A DNA stretch of 30,943 nucleotides from Saccoglossus kowalevskii (GCF_000003605.2 NW_003141325.1:169578-200520); one strand, 5' to 3'. Counted from the stretch's first letter, positions 10,341 through 21,847 are shown. The notes: generated by a model not told the origin, from the letters alone. Numbers and translations: made by a program.

Positions 10341-11124
10341 ATGTTTTTGTTGACATTTGAAGTATAGGTATATAAGTATTTTTCACGTTGAAGCAAATTT
10401 TCCATCAGAATTTACATAAAAATCACTGTTGTTCCCCGCCTATCGCTTTAACTTTAACTGTTTTTAATTGTTTTTACTAAGATTCTCATTTCGATTCGAT
10501 TTGTGTTTTGTATACCATTTCAACTTGACCTGATTTTTTTTTTATTTCCACCAGCGACGTTTCCATGGTAAGGCTTTTTTACGTAAGTTATTCTTCAGAC
10601 TATAACTTTAGCCGTGGTTCCGTGGCGATTTTAGTTCATAAAGGGTTTTTGGCTTCATAGGTTGGCTTACATTTTGACGTCAAATGCATTTGTGGTCAGG
10701 CTTGTCCGCCGACGACGTTGCCTTGTTTTCCGACAATACCCTACCGGTACAAAACGCAGCAAAACCACGGCTATAACTTATTCTAATCAACTTTGGAGCT
10801 CTCGTTTTATCAGCTGTAACGTTGATACTCAGATTATAACAAGTTACAGCTGTGGGTCTGCTGTGTTATCGTACCGGATAAGGTACTGTCGGTATACAAG
10901 GCAGCGCCATCGGTGTATGTACAGGCATACGACACCACAGCGTAAGCCGACAGATGAAGATAAGAACCCCCTATGGAACCACGGCCAAATAGGGTATAGT
11001 CTGAAGAAGAAGAACTTACGTAAATAAGCTTTACCATAGAATCGTTACCGGTGGAAATAAAAAATCCGGAATCAGAGTTACAATTCCTAGTCACGTCATA
11101 TGGGGTTAGAGGGCGAGGTCACAG

Positions 11125-11395
11125 GTCAAAAAGTGAAAATGAAAATGGTTTTGAAAATGAAAATGGAATTTGAAAACGAAAATGGATTTTAAAAATGAAA
11201 ATGAATTTTAAAAACGAAAATGGAATTTTGAAAATGAAAATGGAATTTGAAAACGAAAATGCATTTTGAAAATGAAAATGGAATTTGAAAACGAAAATGA
11301 ATTTTGAAAATGAAAATGGATTTAAACAATTGGATTTTAAAATAAAAACAGAACCCAGAAACGAAAGTGGGTTTTAAAAATTGATTCCAGGACCG
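11125..11395 (+). repeat. Minisatellite arm of the foldback element (right)
   Basis: Degenerate units of the form GAAAATGAAAATGGATTTTG, complementary to the left arm. Fewer copies than the left arm, showing that the arms expand or contract independently. Confidence 0.85.
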
Positions 11396-11787
11396 AAAAT
11401 GGTGTTTAAAAAAGGATTAACAAGTAAAAATTCGTTCTCAAAATGTAAATAAATTGTAAAAATGGTTTTATAAAATGCCATGTTGTAAGCCACCTCGGTT
11501 GCCGTACTGTTGCCGCTTAAAAGAGGCAAGGTGGGTATTTTCGAGCGTGGTAAAATCATTGTGTCATATATTGCAACCGGATGTGAAAGTTATTACATAT
11601 TCTAAAACAAATATTGCAAGCATAGCCGTACTGACATGTATGAGCTACCTGTACACATACTAGTAGGTAAAGCAGGGAGCCATGCGCACGTAGTACATTG
11701 GCAAGTTCACGGCCTCACAATTCAGGTTCATGTCACGACGACTTGGTTTTAACACAATACATCAATTCACCGTTTTAAATGAACGGT

Positions 11788-12867
11788 TGTTTGTAAACAA
11801 ATAGCAACCTTGCTTGACACGAGTTCTTGAGCCCGATTGGAATGTAACAAGTAGGGATTGCTCGCCCAGTCGCGATAACCTTTCCACTAGTCCCGATATA
11901 TCATTGATCATCTAAAGTATATTATGTAGTTAAACACATGCGTGATCAACATTGCCACGGGAGCACTTGTCATGTAATAGACAACATTTTAAAGATAACT
12001 GTTAACACTGACGTCAGTAAAGGCATATCTGTTTTAAATTAATTATAAACCTAAACGACAGCTACACATTGTACGAGCCCATGCAGTGGCATTTACTGTT
12101 ATATATGGGCGTTTTAGGACGTTCCAATTCAAGCAAGAGTACTTCTCGTAAAGAAATAAGGTGTGTATCATTCGGAGTTGAATGAGACTGATTTCAAGTG
12201 ATAACTGTTATGTTCACTATCGTCACAACGAACTCGTTTCCTTCATCATAAATTTCAAACTCGATTAGAGAGGATTCTATTGGCCGATTGAATAAATTTA
12301 AACGTTTTCAAATGGCGATATGCTCGCTGATTGGTTGGTTGGATTCAGCTGCTATAAAAATGCATTATGAAGGAATGGGTTTATTTTTCCGATATTACAG
12401 AGAAGTGAGTGTTTTTACTGCAGTATTTATTCATATTTTTTGTCTAGCTCGCCCATTTGGGATGTTTATATAAATACTGGATGGACATAGCATGTTATTA
12501 CTTACGTTGAACTACACAGATAAAACATCGCTGTATTGCATGTTCTCATTAACATGGCTGCAATGCCACCCGGGCATTGAAAGCCACGGGCGGCTGAACG
12601 ACACATAACAAAGTTCAAGGTTTTGTAAGGTCATGATCATGTCAGAAGTTCATTGTGTACATATAACATTAACATAGTGCATCGACTCACAGTAGTATTA
12701 GGGTCGTAGCTTGTAAACAACAACCTGTTGAATAACCCCGCATTCTTGGATCACACGAGTGCTTGAGGCCGACTGTAAATTTTACGGGATGTCAAGACAG
12801 ATTCGCACGCCTTATCGTGATAACCTTTCTACGAGTGTCCGGGCAATATATTTTTGATCATTTAAAG
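11788..12867 (+). repeat. Pair of diverged direct repeats (11788-11917 and 12712-12867)
   Basis: Both copies contain, in order, TTGTAAACAA, CACGAGT.CTTGAG.CCGA, CG.GATAACCTTTC.AC.AGT, ATAT and TTGATCAT.TAAAG. They lie about 0.93 kb apart and flank a stretch with CCAAT and TATA motifs. Family unknown. Confidence 0.55.
12279..12359 (+). promoter_or_regulatory. Orphan promoter-like cluster (two inverted CCAAT boxes and TATA)
   Basis: ATTGG at 12279-12283 and 12330-12334, and TATAAAA at 12353-12359. The spacing resembles a small-gene promoter, but nothing coding or RNA-like follows. It may be chance or part of the surrounding repeat. Confidence 0.2.
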
Positions 12868-13184
12868 AACGCTACTTGCACAAACACTGCAATTATTGCA
12901 GTTTGACATTTATTGTATATTAAGCGAGATCATAATGTTTGAAAAAATACGAGAACGAACTTATTAGTTTAATTATAGAGGGACGCCCCGTTCCAAAACA
13001 CCGTCCACGAATGAACAGCTCTCTCCATGTTATTTGGGGACACACGCAAATGTTCTCAATTGACTTAAGCGTTCATGGTTCGTTGTTGAAATGAACACCG
13101 AGTAGAAATTTTAGAGAAAAGCAAGAAGACTGTTTGAATTGAGAACCACTAAACACAAGGCAATTTAAACTCCCTCTCAATCAC

Positions 13185-13490
13185 CACAGCGTGAAAAGCC
13201 CAATCCTCAATCACCAAGAGTTAAAACTAGCCAATCAACTATTACCACAATTTGAATAGCCCAATCAGCAATCACCGAGAATTGAAACTAGGCAATCAAC
13301 TGTCACCACAATTTGAAGAGCCTGGTCAGCAATTATCAATAATTGAAACTAGCCAATCACCTGTCACCAAGAATTGAATGTAGCCAATCACCTACCACCA
13401 CAATTGAAGAGTCCAATCAGCAATCAACAAGAGTTCAAACTAGCCAATCACCAATCACCACAATTCGAAGAAGCCCAATGACACTAAATT
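13185..13490 (+). repeat. CCAAT-rich minisatellite
   Basis: About five to ten diverged units of 30 nt, grouped as roughly 60-nt doublets built from AGCCAATCA, TCACCACAATT, GAAGAGCCCAATCAGCAATC and AGAATTGAAACT. The phrase ACCACAATT recurs at about 13244, 13305, 13397 and 13457. Each unit carries at least one CCAAT or CAATCA. Confidence 0.75.
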
Positions 13491-13499
13491 AAATGAAAC

Positions 13500-14930
13500 C
13501 AGTCACCAGAAGTTCATTATGTTTAATCAACATACTAATAAACACGCATTCAGTATACTCGCAATACAGTTACATATATACGTAGTCTGTTAACCACAGT
13601 GTTTTTACTAAACTTGGAATTTCATGCTATAATAAATCAGCAAAAAAATCTTCAACATAAAAGAAAATATTGTCATCAACTGGCAGCTAATATGTGAACA
13701 GATTCTGGAAGAGTGTACCCGCCTTATACTATTCATCCATCTTCCAATTTCTGCCTGTAGTTTCCTCGTGTGCGCGATTGGCTTTATTTGTAGTTTACGC
13801 ATACATTTAAATGGATCTGTTATGCAAAATAAATCACAGGTGTTCGCATTTGATTGGTGCTCTACTCTTCATCACGAGAGAGATACGAGCCAACTTGTAA
13901 TACGTGTCGATTGTTTGTTATTTATTAACTCCAAACTTACAGAAGTCAATTTTGAAATATACAGCAATTCCGCACAATTCTTTCAGCTAAAAAGCTCTGA
14001 CGTCAAATCAAATGGCCTGGCTAACGCGACTGATAATTCAGTGTTTCCCACTCCTATATTAATTTGTATCCTAAATGTCAGTTTCATCTAGCAGCAGGAA
14101 AGGTATGCGTGTTCAAAATCTCGTTTCTTGCGATTCGCTCCGCTATCATTTGTGTATGTTATGTGGTCATTCTGTAAAAAAAAAACTCCTGGCTCACCGT
14201 TACCATGGCAACAGCAATGAAAATGATTTTTGAATACGTTCCTACAAATCTTGGAGTAGAAACTACGGACATATCTCATTCTCATGCAGTGTTAGTGTAG
14301 CTCAGAATTACTATTTTTCATATCTTTTTGCATTGCTGAGAAATTTAACCTCGAAGTCGGGGGAGCTTTTCGCCGGGAACGGCATATTAACTTTTCTCTG
14401 ATTTGAGGGGAGCTGGGCCAAACTTTACAGGCACGTTACACCTGTAGTTCTGACCTACTGTTGTCATTTCAACACCCGACAAAATATTTCTTTTAACAGA
14501 GCGGGTCGCTAATCAGCATACCGGTTTGTGAAAATAAACTTGTTTAATGAAAAAATCAACTTCATGTAACAAGAAATTAAACATGCTATGATGAGTAATA
14601 CATTCTTTGAAAAGAATAACAATATGGGATGATTATGTTAGCTCCAAATTCTGCCCACGCTATCAGCTATTTTACTACTTGCATGTATATAATAATACCA
14701 AATATTTTTTGTTTGCCTTTGTTACATTAGTAATTATATATATTTATTATTTCGGATAATCGACAATATAATAATGACGAATTTCATTGGCTTAGAATGT
14801 TCCACTCAAGGAAACGGGCCAATGGGACAGTTCGTCTCAGTCTTGCAGCGATTATTGACTCACATTCACTGCCACTTTCATGCAAGTGATCGCTGGTGGC
14901 GTTGTTAATGACGTTTTTTCGTGATAATTT
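13500..14930. other. Intergenic, nothing recognised
   Basis: AT-rich DNA with an isolated open frame at 13768-14091 that has no family features, splice framing or promoter. No RNA gene is evident. Confidence 0.45.
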
Positions 14931-14937
14931 GGAATCT

Positions 14938-15072
14938 TGGGAATGAGTACAAATAACGAATAACGTGGAATTGAACTGCTTAATAACGCATCACCTGTAA
15001 TTCAGGTTGTGCAATAACGCGCTACGCGGAAATACGAAATAACGTATTAATAACACATCACAAATGAATTTA
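14938..15072 (+). repeat. Degenerate AATAACG repeat
   Basis: AATAACG or AATAACAC recurs about seven times between 14938 and 15072, spaced irregularly among CACCTGTAATTCAG-like phrases. A decayed tandem array. The following 15075-15880 holds nothing recognisable before the P450 B promoter. Confidence 0.5.
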
Positions 15073-15880
15073 ACGACGAAATACAAATCACCGGAAACAT
15101 GTACACTGCCTTAGCTATTCTCGCCCGAACGCCATCAATGCCTGCTTCTATACTCCTCCCTCAATCAATGTATTTGTTGGTGTCTGCCAAGGTCGTACAA
15201 GGTCGTAGTGTTCATTACCCTTTCGACAACAATCTTTGGAGTCGATTTGACAGATGTGCAATAGAGCACGGTTTTCTGGACCACATGCAATCGTTTTTCA
15301 GTCCGATTCAATTTAACAATTTTTGAAAACCTAATAATGGAGAGTCATATTTTGCTTCACGGTCATTCCCAAAATAATCTACTGACGGTATTGTGTGTGT
15401 GTGTGAAAAGAAACTTTCATGGGTCAATAGCTATCGTGTGGCCATAGGGACAGTCTCAATTTATCACAATTTTTCAACAATCGTTCTGTTATCGTTTATT
15501 TAATATCGAATTCTTTCTTCGTGTGCATTCCTTATTAATTTACTACGAAATTGTGACAATTTTTTCTCATCCGTATGCAGCAATTATACGCGTCAAATAA
15601 GCTCTCATACCTGATACAAACCGGAGTGACTCGTTGTCACACAACACAATTCTTTGAATTTCCCTAATTATCTAAAAAAATACATTTCAAACTGGAATAA
15701 CATATGAAACAGATTGTCAAATATTTTAATGTTTTAAATTCATCAGTTGAAAACGACTTTATACTCGTTACTTTAAAATATGAAAACAAATCTCTTATTT
15801 TGATTTTGGAGCGACCCTAAAACTCACTGGGTACCTGCTATTTGCTTCCTTGGTTTACGGTCACAGAGTTCAGTTTCGAA

Positions 15881-15922
15881 CACGTGATCGTGCGAATTCA
15901 TAACACAAGTTACTCTATAAAT
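15881..15922 (+). promoter_or_regulatory. P450 B core promoter: E-box and TATA box
   Basis: CACGTG at 15881-15886 and TATAAAT at 15916-15922. A start site near 15946 would give a 5' UTR of about 60 nt. The element order matches paralog A, which supports the start-codon choice in both genes. Confidence 0.6.
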
Positions 15923-16006
15923 CTTTAAAGGAATTTCTTGAGACGGGACCATCGGCCGTTGTGCTGCTACGCAACATTCAACGCTGGAAACATCGTGAAC
16001 GGGATC

Positions 16007-16361
16007 ATGGATTTGTCAATGTTAACAGCTACGCAGATAATTGTCACCGCTATGGTGTGTCTCTTGGCGTTCGTTTTTCACAAACGCACACACAAGAGGT
16101 CAGGGAAGAACCCATTACCGCCGGGACCAATTGGGTTTCCAGTTGTCGGATACATTCCATTCCTGGACAAGGAAGCTCCGTACAAGAGTATGACGGACTT
16201 GGGAACCAAGTACGGAGACGTGTTCATGCTGCAAATGGGAAGTCGTAACGTGGTGGTCTTACTCAGCTACGAAGCTATTAAAGAGGCATTCATAACGAAA
16301 GGCGATTCGTTTAATGGCAGGCCCCGAATGGTACTTTCTGACCTATTTTCAGCAGGCAGGG
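16007..16361 (+). CDS. P450 B, coding exon 1
   Basis: Residues 1-118 plus one base: signal anchor TQIIVTAMVCLLAFVF, a basic stretch, LPPGPIGFPVVG, and the end at SDLFSAGRG. Donor G|GTATGA at 16362. Translation beyond the donor hits a stop at 16384, as expected for intron read-through. Confidence 0.9.
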
Positions 16362-19300
16362 GTATGATTTCTATATTTATTTAACTGGTTTGGTAAATGT
16401 AATACAGTTGTAGAGTCTGTTACCGAGGAGGCTGATGAACNNNNNNNNNNNNNNNNNNNNNNNNNNNNNNNNNNNNNNNNNNNNNNNNNNNNNNNNNNNN
16501 NNNNNNNNNNNNNNNNNNNNNNNNNNNNNNNNNNNNNNNNNNNNNNNNNNNNNNNNNNNNNNNNNNNNNNNNNNNNNNNNNNNNNNNNNNNNNNNNNNNN
16601 NNNNNNNNNNNNNNNNNNNNNNNNNNNNNNNNNNNNNNNNNNNNNNNNNNNNNNNNNNNNNNNNNNNNNNNNNNNNNNNNNNNNNNNNNNNNNNNNNNNN
16701 NNNNNNNNNNNNNNNNNNNNNNNNNNNNNNNNNNNNNNNNNNNNNNNNNNNNNNNNNNNNNNNNNNNNNNNNNNNNNNNNNNNNNNNNNNNNNNNNNNNN
16801 NNNNNNNNNNNNNNNNNNNNNNNNNNNNNNNNNNNNNNNNNNNNNNNNNNNNNNNNNNNNNNNNNNNNNNNNNNNNNNNNNNNNNNNNNNNNNNNNNNNN
16901 NNNNNNNNNNNNNNNNNNNNNNNNNNNNNNNNNNNNNNNNNNNNNNNNNNNNNNNNNNNNNNNNNNNNNNNNNNNNNNNNNNNNNNNNNNNNNNNNNNNN
17001 NNNNNNNNNNNNNNNNNNNNNNNNNNNNNNNNNNNNNNNNNNNNNNNNNNNNNNNNNNNNNNNNNNNNNNCAAATTTTTAATATTCATTATACATCATGT
17101 CACAGATATACGAATATATTGGTTTGACGATCTTTTTCAAAGTGGCCTAATGGTCGTTATTTTTTTGCTAAAAACGTTGTTTTATTTTTAGATCGGATTC
17201 TGAATGGCTGACCAGTGGCCATTTTGTTTTAATGAATGGGCTTCTAGAGCCATATCTCTGACATGCTTTGACTGATTATGTTCAAATTTTATATATTCAT
17301 TATACATATATTCATAATGGCTGATTTTGTTTTAATTAATGCTGTTCCAGAGCAATATCTCTCAATACTCATTTGACGATCAGATACAAATGTCAATCAT
17401 TTAAATGTTAAACAATCATCACATTCCTGACATGTTTATATTCCAGCTATATTACTATAAACAAAACTTTATATCTTAAATTTGATAACTAACGGGGACT
17501 GTGCCATGCATGGCTTGTTCGACTATTGACTTGACATCCACACAATGGGAGATTCTAGGTCAGTGACCTTCAATTTCCGTGGAGAGTGACCAACTATTCT
17601 AACGTCATTGAAATTACTCGGGCAACTAAAATCCAAGCATCGTGTTCGCATTTCGAGTCAAAATTCAATCTGTGTAAAGATGACGATGAAGCCTAAATTT
17701 TAATGCAAATATATATTGATGTGTATGTTATGCCAAGGCACAGTGGTCACTCAAATGTCTTTCGTGAACACACTTGTAAGAATTTTTTTCTATATTTCGC
17801 AACGGCTTATGTTTCTCAATAAGTGGTTGTTTCAGTAATAATGTAACTCACCAGAACGTACACATATATTGACATAGTAGAATTATAAAAAATTGACCCA
17901 ATGAAACAAATACCTAAATGATATAAATACATATTGTTAGATAAATACAGTTCTTTAGATAAATGCACAACGTATAATGTATGAGCTATTTAAATGTAAA
18001 ACTCCCTCACCAATGAAGAACTGAAATTTTAAAACATAAACTCGTATGCACTTTTTGATAACTTGTTTTTGTATTATTTGCAGTTTTTTCGGTAAATTCT
18101 CATCTCCTTCATTACTACTATTATTATCAATATTGTTGTCATTATTGTTGTTGCAGGTATTGTTTTCTCCACATTCAACGAAGCTTACAAGGAGCAGCGT
18201 AACTTCGCCGTTTCTGGTCTCAAACGTTTTGGGTGGGGTTCTTCGGCATTTGAAGTTAACATAATTCGGGAAGTGAATGGTTTGATCGAGACGTTCCAAC
18301 ATTTGAAAGGCAAACCTTTTGATCCATTCCACTACGTCAGGAACTCAGTGTCTAACATCATATGTTCCCTCATCTTTGGTAGGCGTTTTCATCCCGATGA
18401 CCGAGACTTCCGTAACCTTCTAACCACTCACTACCGTAACATGAAGTACAGTGGGTCTGCCGCTGCTGTTAACTTCTTGCCAATTTTGCAGTATCTCCCA
18501 TTCGGTAATTACAAGAGGGTTTTAGAGAACCACATGTACCTCCGCGATTGCCAGACAGCGATGATTGACAAGCATAGACAAACGCACAACCCAAATGATA
18601 TACGTGACTTTCTCGACCTGTATATACACGAGATCGATACCCGGCACCAGAAGGGTCAGTCATCTTCTTTTGATTATGACAACATCCGCCGAGTTGCCAA
18701 CGAACTTTTCACACTAGGCACTGAAACAACATCAACCACGATACTCTGGTCTTTGCTGTACATGATAACATACCCGGATATACAGAGACGAGTTCAGAAA
18801 GAACTATTTGATGTCCTCGGTGACAGACTCCCAACAATTGATGACAAACCCAAGTTGCCTTACGTTGAAGCAACCATCCTGGAAGTTCAACGAAGTGCTT
18901 GTGTCGTGCCATTGACTGTGCCTCACTGTGCAATGGAAGACACACAACTGCATGGTTACCACATCCCCAAAGACACCGTCATCATGGCTAACCTGTGGTC
19001 AGTCCTGCATGATCCTAAACACTGGCACAACCCCGATGAATTCAGACCAGACAGATTCTTGAATGATAAAGGGGAAATTGAAAAACCGGAAACCTTTATT
19101 CCCTTTAGTACTGGTAAGCTTATTTTATTTTATAGAATTTGCAAGAGAATACAGATAGAGTTTAGCATACTAGAGTTTAGCATTTATATTTTTAACCATT
19201 TCAATGTGAGAAATTTGCCGTATTCTCACTTTTTAAATAAAAATACGTTTCTGCCAGGTGACAATTTCAGACATTGAATTTCAATGTTTTTGATTAGGTG

Positions 19301-21655
19301 CAAATTGCAAGAGTCTCTAAAGTGGATTATGCTATGTATACCATATTCCATGTATAGATGACGTAGCGATGTAACCATCCACCAGCATAATTACAATGTG
19401 GCTACTCAATGCGTTATCACAACGTAAATCAGGTTCGGTTGATCGCAAGACCCCCGATTGAGTCTGTGGTTGTGGAAGGGTGAAGGCCGGCCTCTATTTG
19501 TCGTTCAACCCCAGGTTCAGTTCAATCAATCATAGGTCCGTGGCTACAACGTCTACAGTATTATATCTTTAACTTATGCTGAACTCGTACCCTTTCATCT
19601 GGCATTGTGTAGTATATGACCAATATCTTTATACGTAAAATAACTAGTTCTATCTAGAAATGCGCCTGTCGAGTTATGACCGACAGCTCTTATCACACCA
19701 ATGCTCATTAATCATAATGGTTCAATAGCAAACGTGATTTGTACAGCTTGGTACAGACATTAAGTTCACTTCAAGTTGGCCACCAGTCACTAAATAGCAA
19801 AACACGTTTTTCGTTGTGTATATAATCATGCTGTATTATACAATGTTCATAGGCGCAAAAACTGGCTTCAACAATCCGTATTAAACGTAACCTTAATTTG
19901 AAGATTTGCTTGAGATTTATCAGCAATTCACTTGAAAAGAATCGTTGTAGCACTTTCAAATATGCGATTACGATTAAGTATATGCGATCCCATCGTGTGT
20001 AACAGTAGTTTATACCTGCATGTATGGATTCACTGTCGCATGAAAAAACAGAATAGAGTTAACATTTCGAAGAAAAATCAATTTTGGAACATAATATATA
20101 ATACGAATGAACACAAAAATCATTGATCATCACGACTGTGATTTGAGCGTTTAAGTTCAATGTCACCATAGCTGTGCTTATTTTTAGTCTCAACTGCGGG
20201 ATTTTAAACGATATTTACTCCGTGACCATAACAACTATTATCCACAACGGCCGAATCCTGCCTTCTTCGGTGGGAGGGCGGTAATGCTAATGAACTCAAA
20301 AACTTGTGTTTATAATTACTATAAAATCTTGCACCGTTTAAGTATGTACTAGAGATTATTAGCATACCGATACACGCGGTCTTGACTGTTGCTGAACCGG
20401 TCCAGCCACACTAATTTTTATGTGATATGACCTTTAGAAACAGACACAAAGTCAAACACAAAAGTTAACCCAGACGTCTGGTATGCTTATCAACCTCAAC
20501 GCTGTATATTGATTAAACATGTCTGGTGTACATGTATCGTAACAACCAAAGTTCATGTAGAAGTCGGAGTGCATATGCAACCAAGATCCGACAAATCTGT
20601 CGAGTCTACTGAATAATTTGGGGACTGGTTTAACGTATGGCTTCGTTGTTCTTGATTGAACGTTTTTAAACGGAAATGTTACAAGTTTACATGTATTGTT
20701 GATTATCTTACGGTATATGACGTTATGATTGCGTGCGGAACACGTGCGAGTTCAATTGCTTGCTTCTGATCTGAATAAGTATTCGTATCATGCGTTGTTA
20801 ATATTTGTAACGATAAAGGCTTTCCGTTTTCGATAATGTGAAATTCTTTTGTTTTTTTGTTAGAAAAAAAACCTTGTAAAAACTGATTTTGACAAGATAA
20901 TTCAAAAATTTATATTAACAATAATTCATAACAAATTGTAATTCCCTGTGCACCCATAAATATTTTTCATAATTACCGATTACACAAGAATATTACAGAA
21001 AAAAACATAATTAGCCACATTCTCTACATATGTCTTGAATTGTGACTGAAAGAAGATGAATGAAATTTAAAACTAGTGCATATAGTGTGTTCAACAACTC
21101 ATGTATGAACAATAACTATAACAAATATGATTTTACTTGGTAAAAAAATACTGTATTTTCTGCCTAAAAACGAAAGAATTTCACAATGTCGAAAACGGAA
21201 AGTCTTTATCGCAGTGTTCCTTAGCATGGAATAGTACTAATCATGTTAGCCTCGCGGCATTGGGATTGTGGCTTCGGGCGCGCTGTCAATCATTGATACA
21301 CCTTTGTCACGCAGTAGTAAAGAAATCTACACCTAACACTGTAAACTCAAACACCACTGTATCTTGAGAGGGCGGCACATACTCTACGCTATATCTAATT
21401 ATTTCCCAGTTTACATAATCGTATTATATTTATCTTCGTTATATAGGTGCCCGGATGTGCTTGGGTGACCAGACAGCGAAGATGGAGTTGTTTCTCTTCT
21501 TCTCCTGTCTCATGCAGAAATTCAGCTTCAGCCACCCCGAAGGGACTCCGTATCCAAGTTTGGTAGGGAAGACTGGAATCACTCGTAGCCCTAAATCTTT
21601 CGAAGTGTGCGCCGTTGATAGGGAGACGCAAGATTCGGAGACTGATAACGCGTAA
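16007..21655 (+). CDS. Cytochrome P450, CYP2-like, paralog B (complete, 3 exons)
   Basis: Tandem paralog of the upstream P450, same strand and same gene structure. Join 16007-16361, 18157-19113 and 21447-21655 (355 + 957 + 209 nt = 506 residues plus TAA). Introns are phase 1 at homologous codons. Motifs: anchor about residues 10-25, LPPGP 37-41, C-helix YKEQR (129-133), I-helix GTETT (306-310), EVQR (361-364), FRPDRF (414-419), FSTGARMCLG with Cys 442. The start at 16007 has a good context (ATCATGG) 91 nt after a TATA box; the in-frame ATG at 15938 lies only 16 nt past the TATA and is unlikely. By eye the protein is about 80 % identical to paralog A. Differences cluster in the N-terminus, in residues after the C-helix and at the C-terminus, where B is longer and acidic. 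It is probably an ER monooxygenase with related but possibly shifted substrate range. The run of N lies in intron 1 and does not touch the coding exons. Confidence 0.93.
16441..17070. other. Assembly gap (run of N)
   Basis: 630 consecutive N, with unknown true length. Tandem repeats at the right edge probably explain why it was not assembled. Confidence 0.99.
17071..17400 (+). repeat. Diverged tandem repeat at the gap edge
   Basis: Several phrases recur: CAAATTTT..ATATTCATTATACAT at 17071 and 17283; TTTGACGATC at about 17122 and 17370; and the block ATTTTGTTTTAAT.AATG..CTTC/GTTC.AGAGC.ATATCTCT at about 17220 and 17325. Units are roughly 105-120 nt and diverged. The array probably continues into the N run. 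Confidence 0.6.
18157..19113 (+). CDS. P450 B, coding exon 2 (large central exon)
   Basis: 957 nt, phase 1 on both sides. The acceptor is TTGTTGTTGCAG|GT, preceded by an ATT/GTT-rich microsatellite that serves as the pyrimidine tract. It encodes GIVFSTFNEAYKEQR through FIPFSTG; the donor is CTG|GTAAGC. Open reading continues past the donor to 19277 but this is intronic. Confidence 0.93.
19114..21446 (+). other. P450 B intron 2
   Basis: Phase 1, 2333 nt, AT-rich. It carries an inverted-repeat element (20811-21211). I see no exon or recognised feature in 19280-20800. Confidence 0.85.
20811..21211. mobile_element. Inverted-repeat (MITE-like) element in P450 B intron 2
   Basis: The left end CGATAAAGGCTTTCCGTTTT and the following ~25 nt (to CTTTTGTTTTT near 20856) are the near-perfect reverse complement of 21166-21211 (ending AAACGGAAAGTCTTTATCG). 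The arms are about 46 nt and the whole about 401 nt, with an AT-rich non-coding interior. No clear target-site duplication is visible, so the true ends may lie further out. It is absent from the matching intron of paralog A. Confidence 0.6.
21447..21655 (+). CDS. P450 B, coding exon 3 (heme Cys and C-terminus)
   Basis: Begins after TCGTTATATAG and encodes ARMCLGDQTAKMELFLFF with heme-ligand Cys 442. It ends in an acidic tail (ETQDSETDNA) that paralog A lacks, stopping at TAA 21653-21655. Confidence 0.9.
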
Positions 21656-21847
21656 TTAATATAATAATAACTTATTTCTTTACCCGTAATTGTTACACAT
21701 ATAAATACTTACAAACACTGTTGTAATGAAAATTGTCATGGGTGAAAAGAACCTGAAATAGGTACAGAGCTAATCGAGTCAGATCCCTTATACAGGTTTT
21801 TATAAAATTAGCTATTATAGTGACAGTAGACACTGAAATAGCAGAAC

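Larger units (their letters stand above)
9721..11506. mobile_element. Foldback element with nested inverted repeats, about 1.79 kb
   Basis: The outer arms are near-identical in inverted orientation: TACGGCAACCGAGGTGGCTC onward (9721-9780) against 11447-11506, which ends CCACCTCGGTTGCCGTA. Inside each lies a minisatellite of 18-20-nt units, AAAATCCATTTTCATTTT on the left (about 9780-10340) and its complement on the right (about 11125-11395). Further in, 10544-10621 pairs with 10975-11056 (shared blocks ACGTAAGTT, CTTCAGACTATA, GCCGTGGTTCC). A loop of about 350 nt remains. The arms start and end in TA, so a TA target duplication is possible but cannot be proved. No transposase frame is recognised; the 121-codon open frame in the loop (10662-11027) resembles nothing I know. 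The structure resembles foldback (FB/TU-type) elements, non-autonomous here. Confidence 0.82.
16362..18156 (+). other. P450 B intron 1, containing an assembly gap
   Basis: Phase 1. Positions 16441-17070 are 630 unresolved bases. Diverged tandem repeats follow the gap (17071-17400); the remainder is AT-rich with no exon visible. Confidence 0.85.

Noticed and set aside
10662..11027. 121-codon open frame in the loop of the foldback element
   Set aside because: Arginine-rich and low in recognisable motifs, no transposase DDE pattern, and an equally long frame on the other strand; probably fortuitous.
12390..12420. CGATATTACAGAGAAG, resembling part of U6 snRNA
   Set aside because: Only a short partial similarity; the U6 5' stem, the ACAGAGA context and the 3' end are missing.
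13768..14091. 107-codon open frame
   Set aside because: No promoter, motifs or splice context; the composition matches surrounding non-coding DNA.
15938..16006. Upstream in-frame ATG of P450 B
   Set aside because: Only 16 nt past the end of the TATA box; the added residues are not a signal anchor and have no match in paralog A.
16420..17127. Open frames spanning the N run
   Set aside because: Artefacts of unresolved bases.
18046..18264. 72-codon frame with a leucine run near P450 B exon 2
   Set aside because: A shadow frame created by the ATT/GTT microsatellite at the acceptor and by the out-of-frame start of exon 2.
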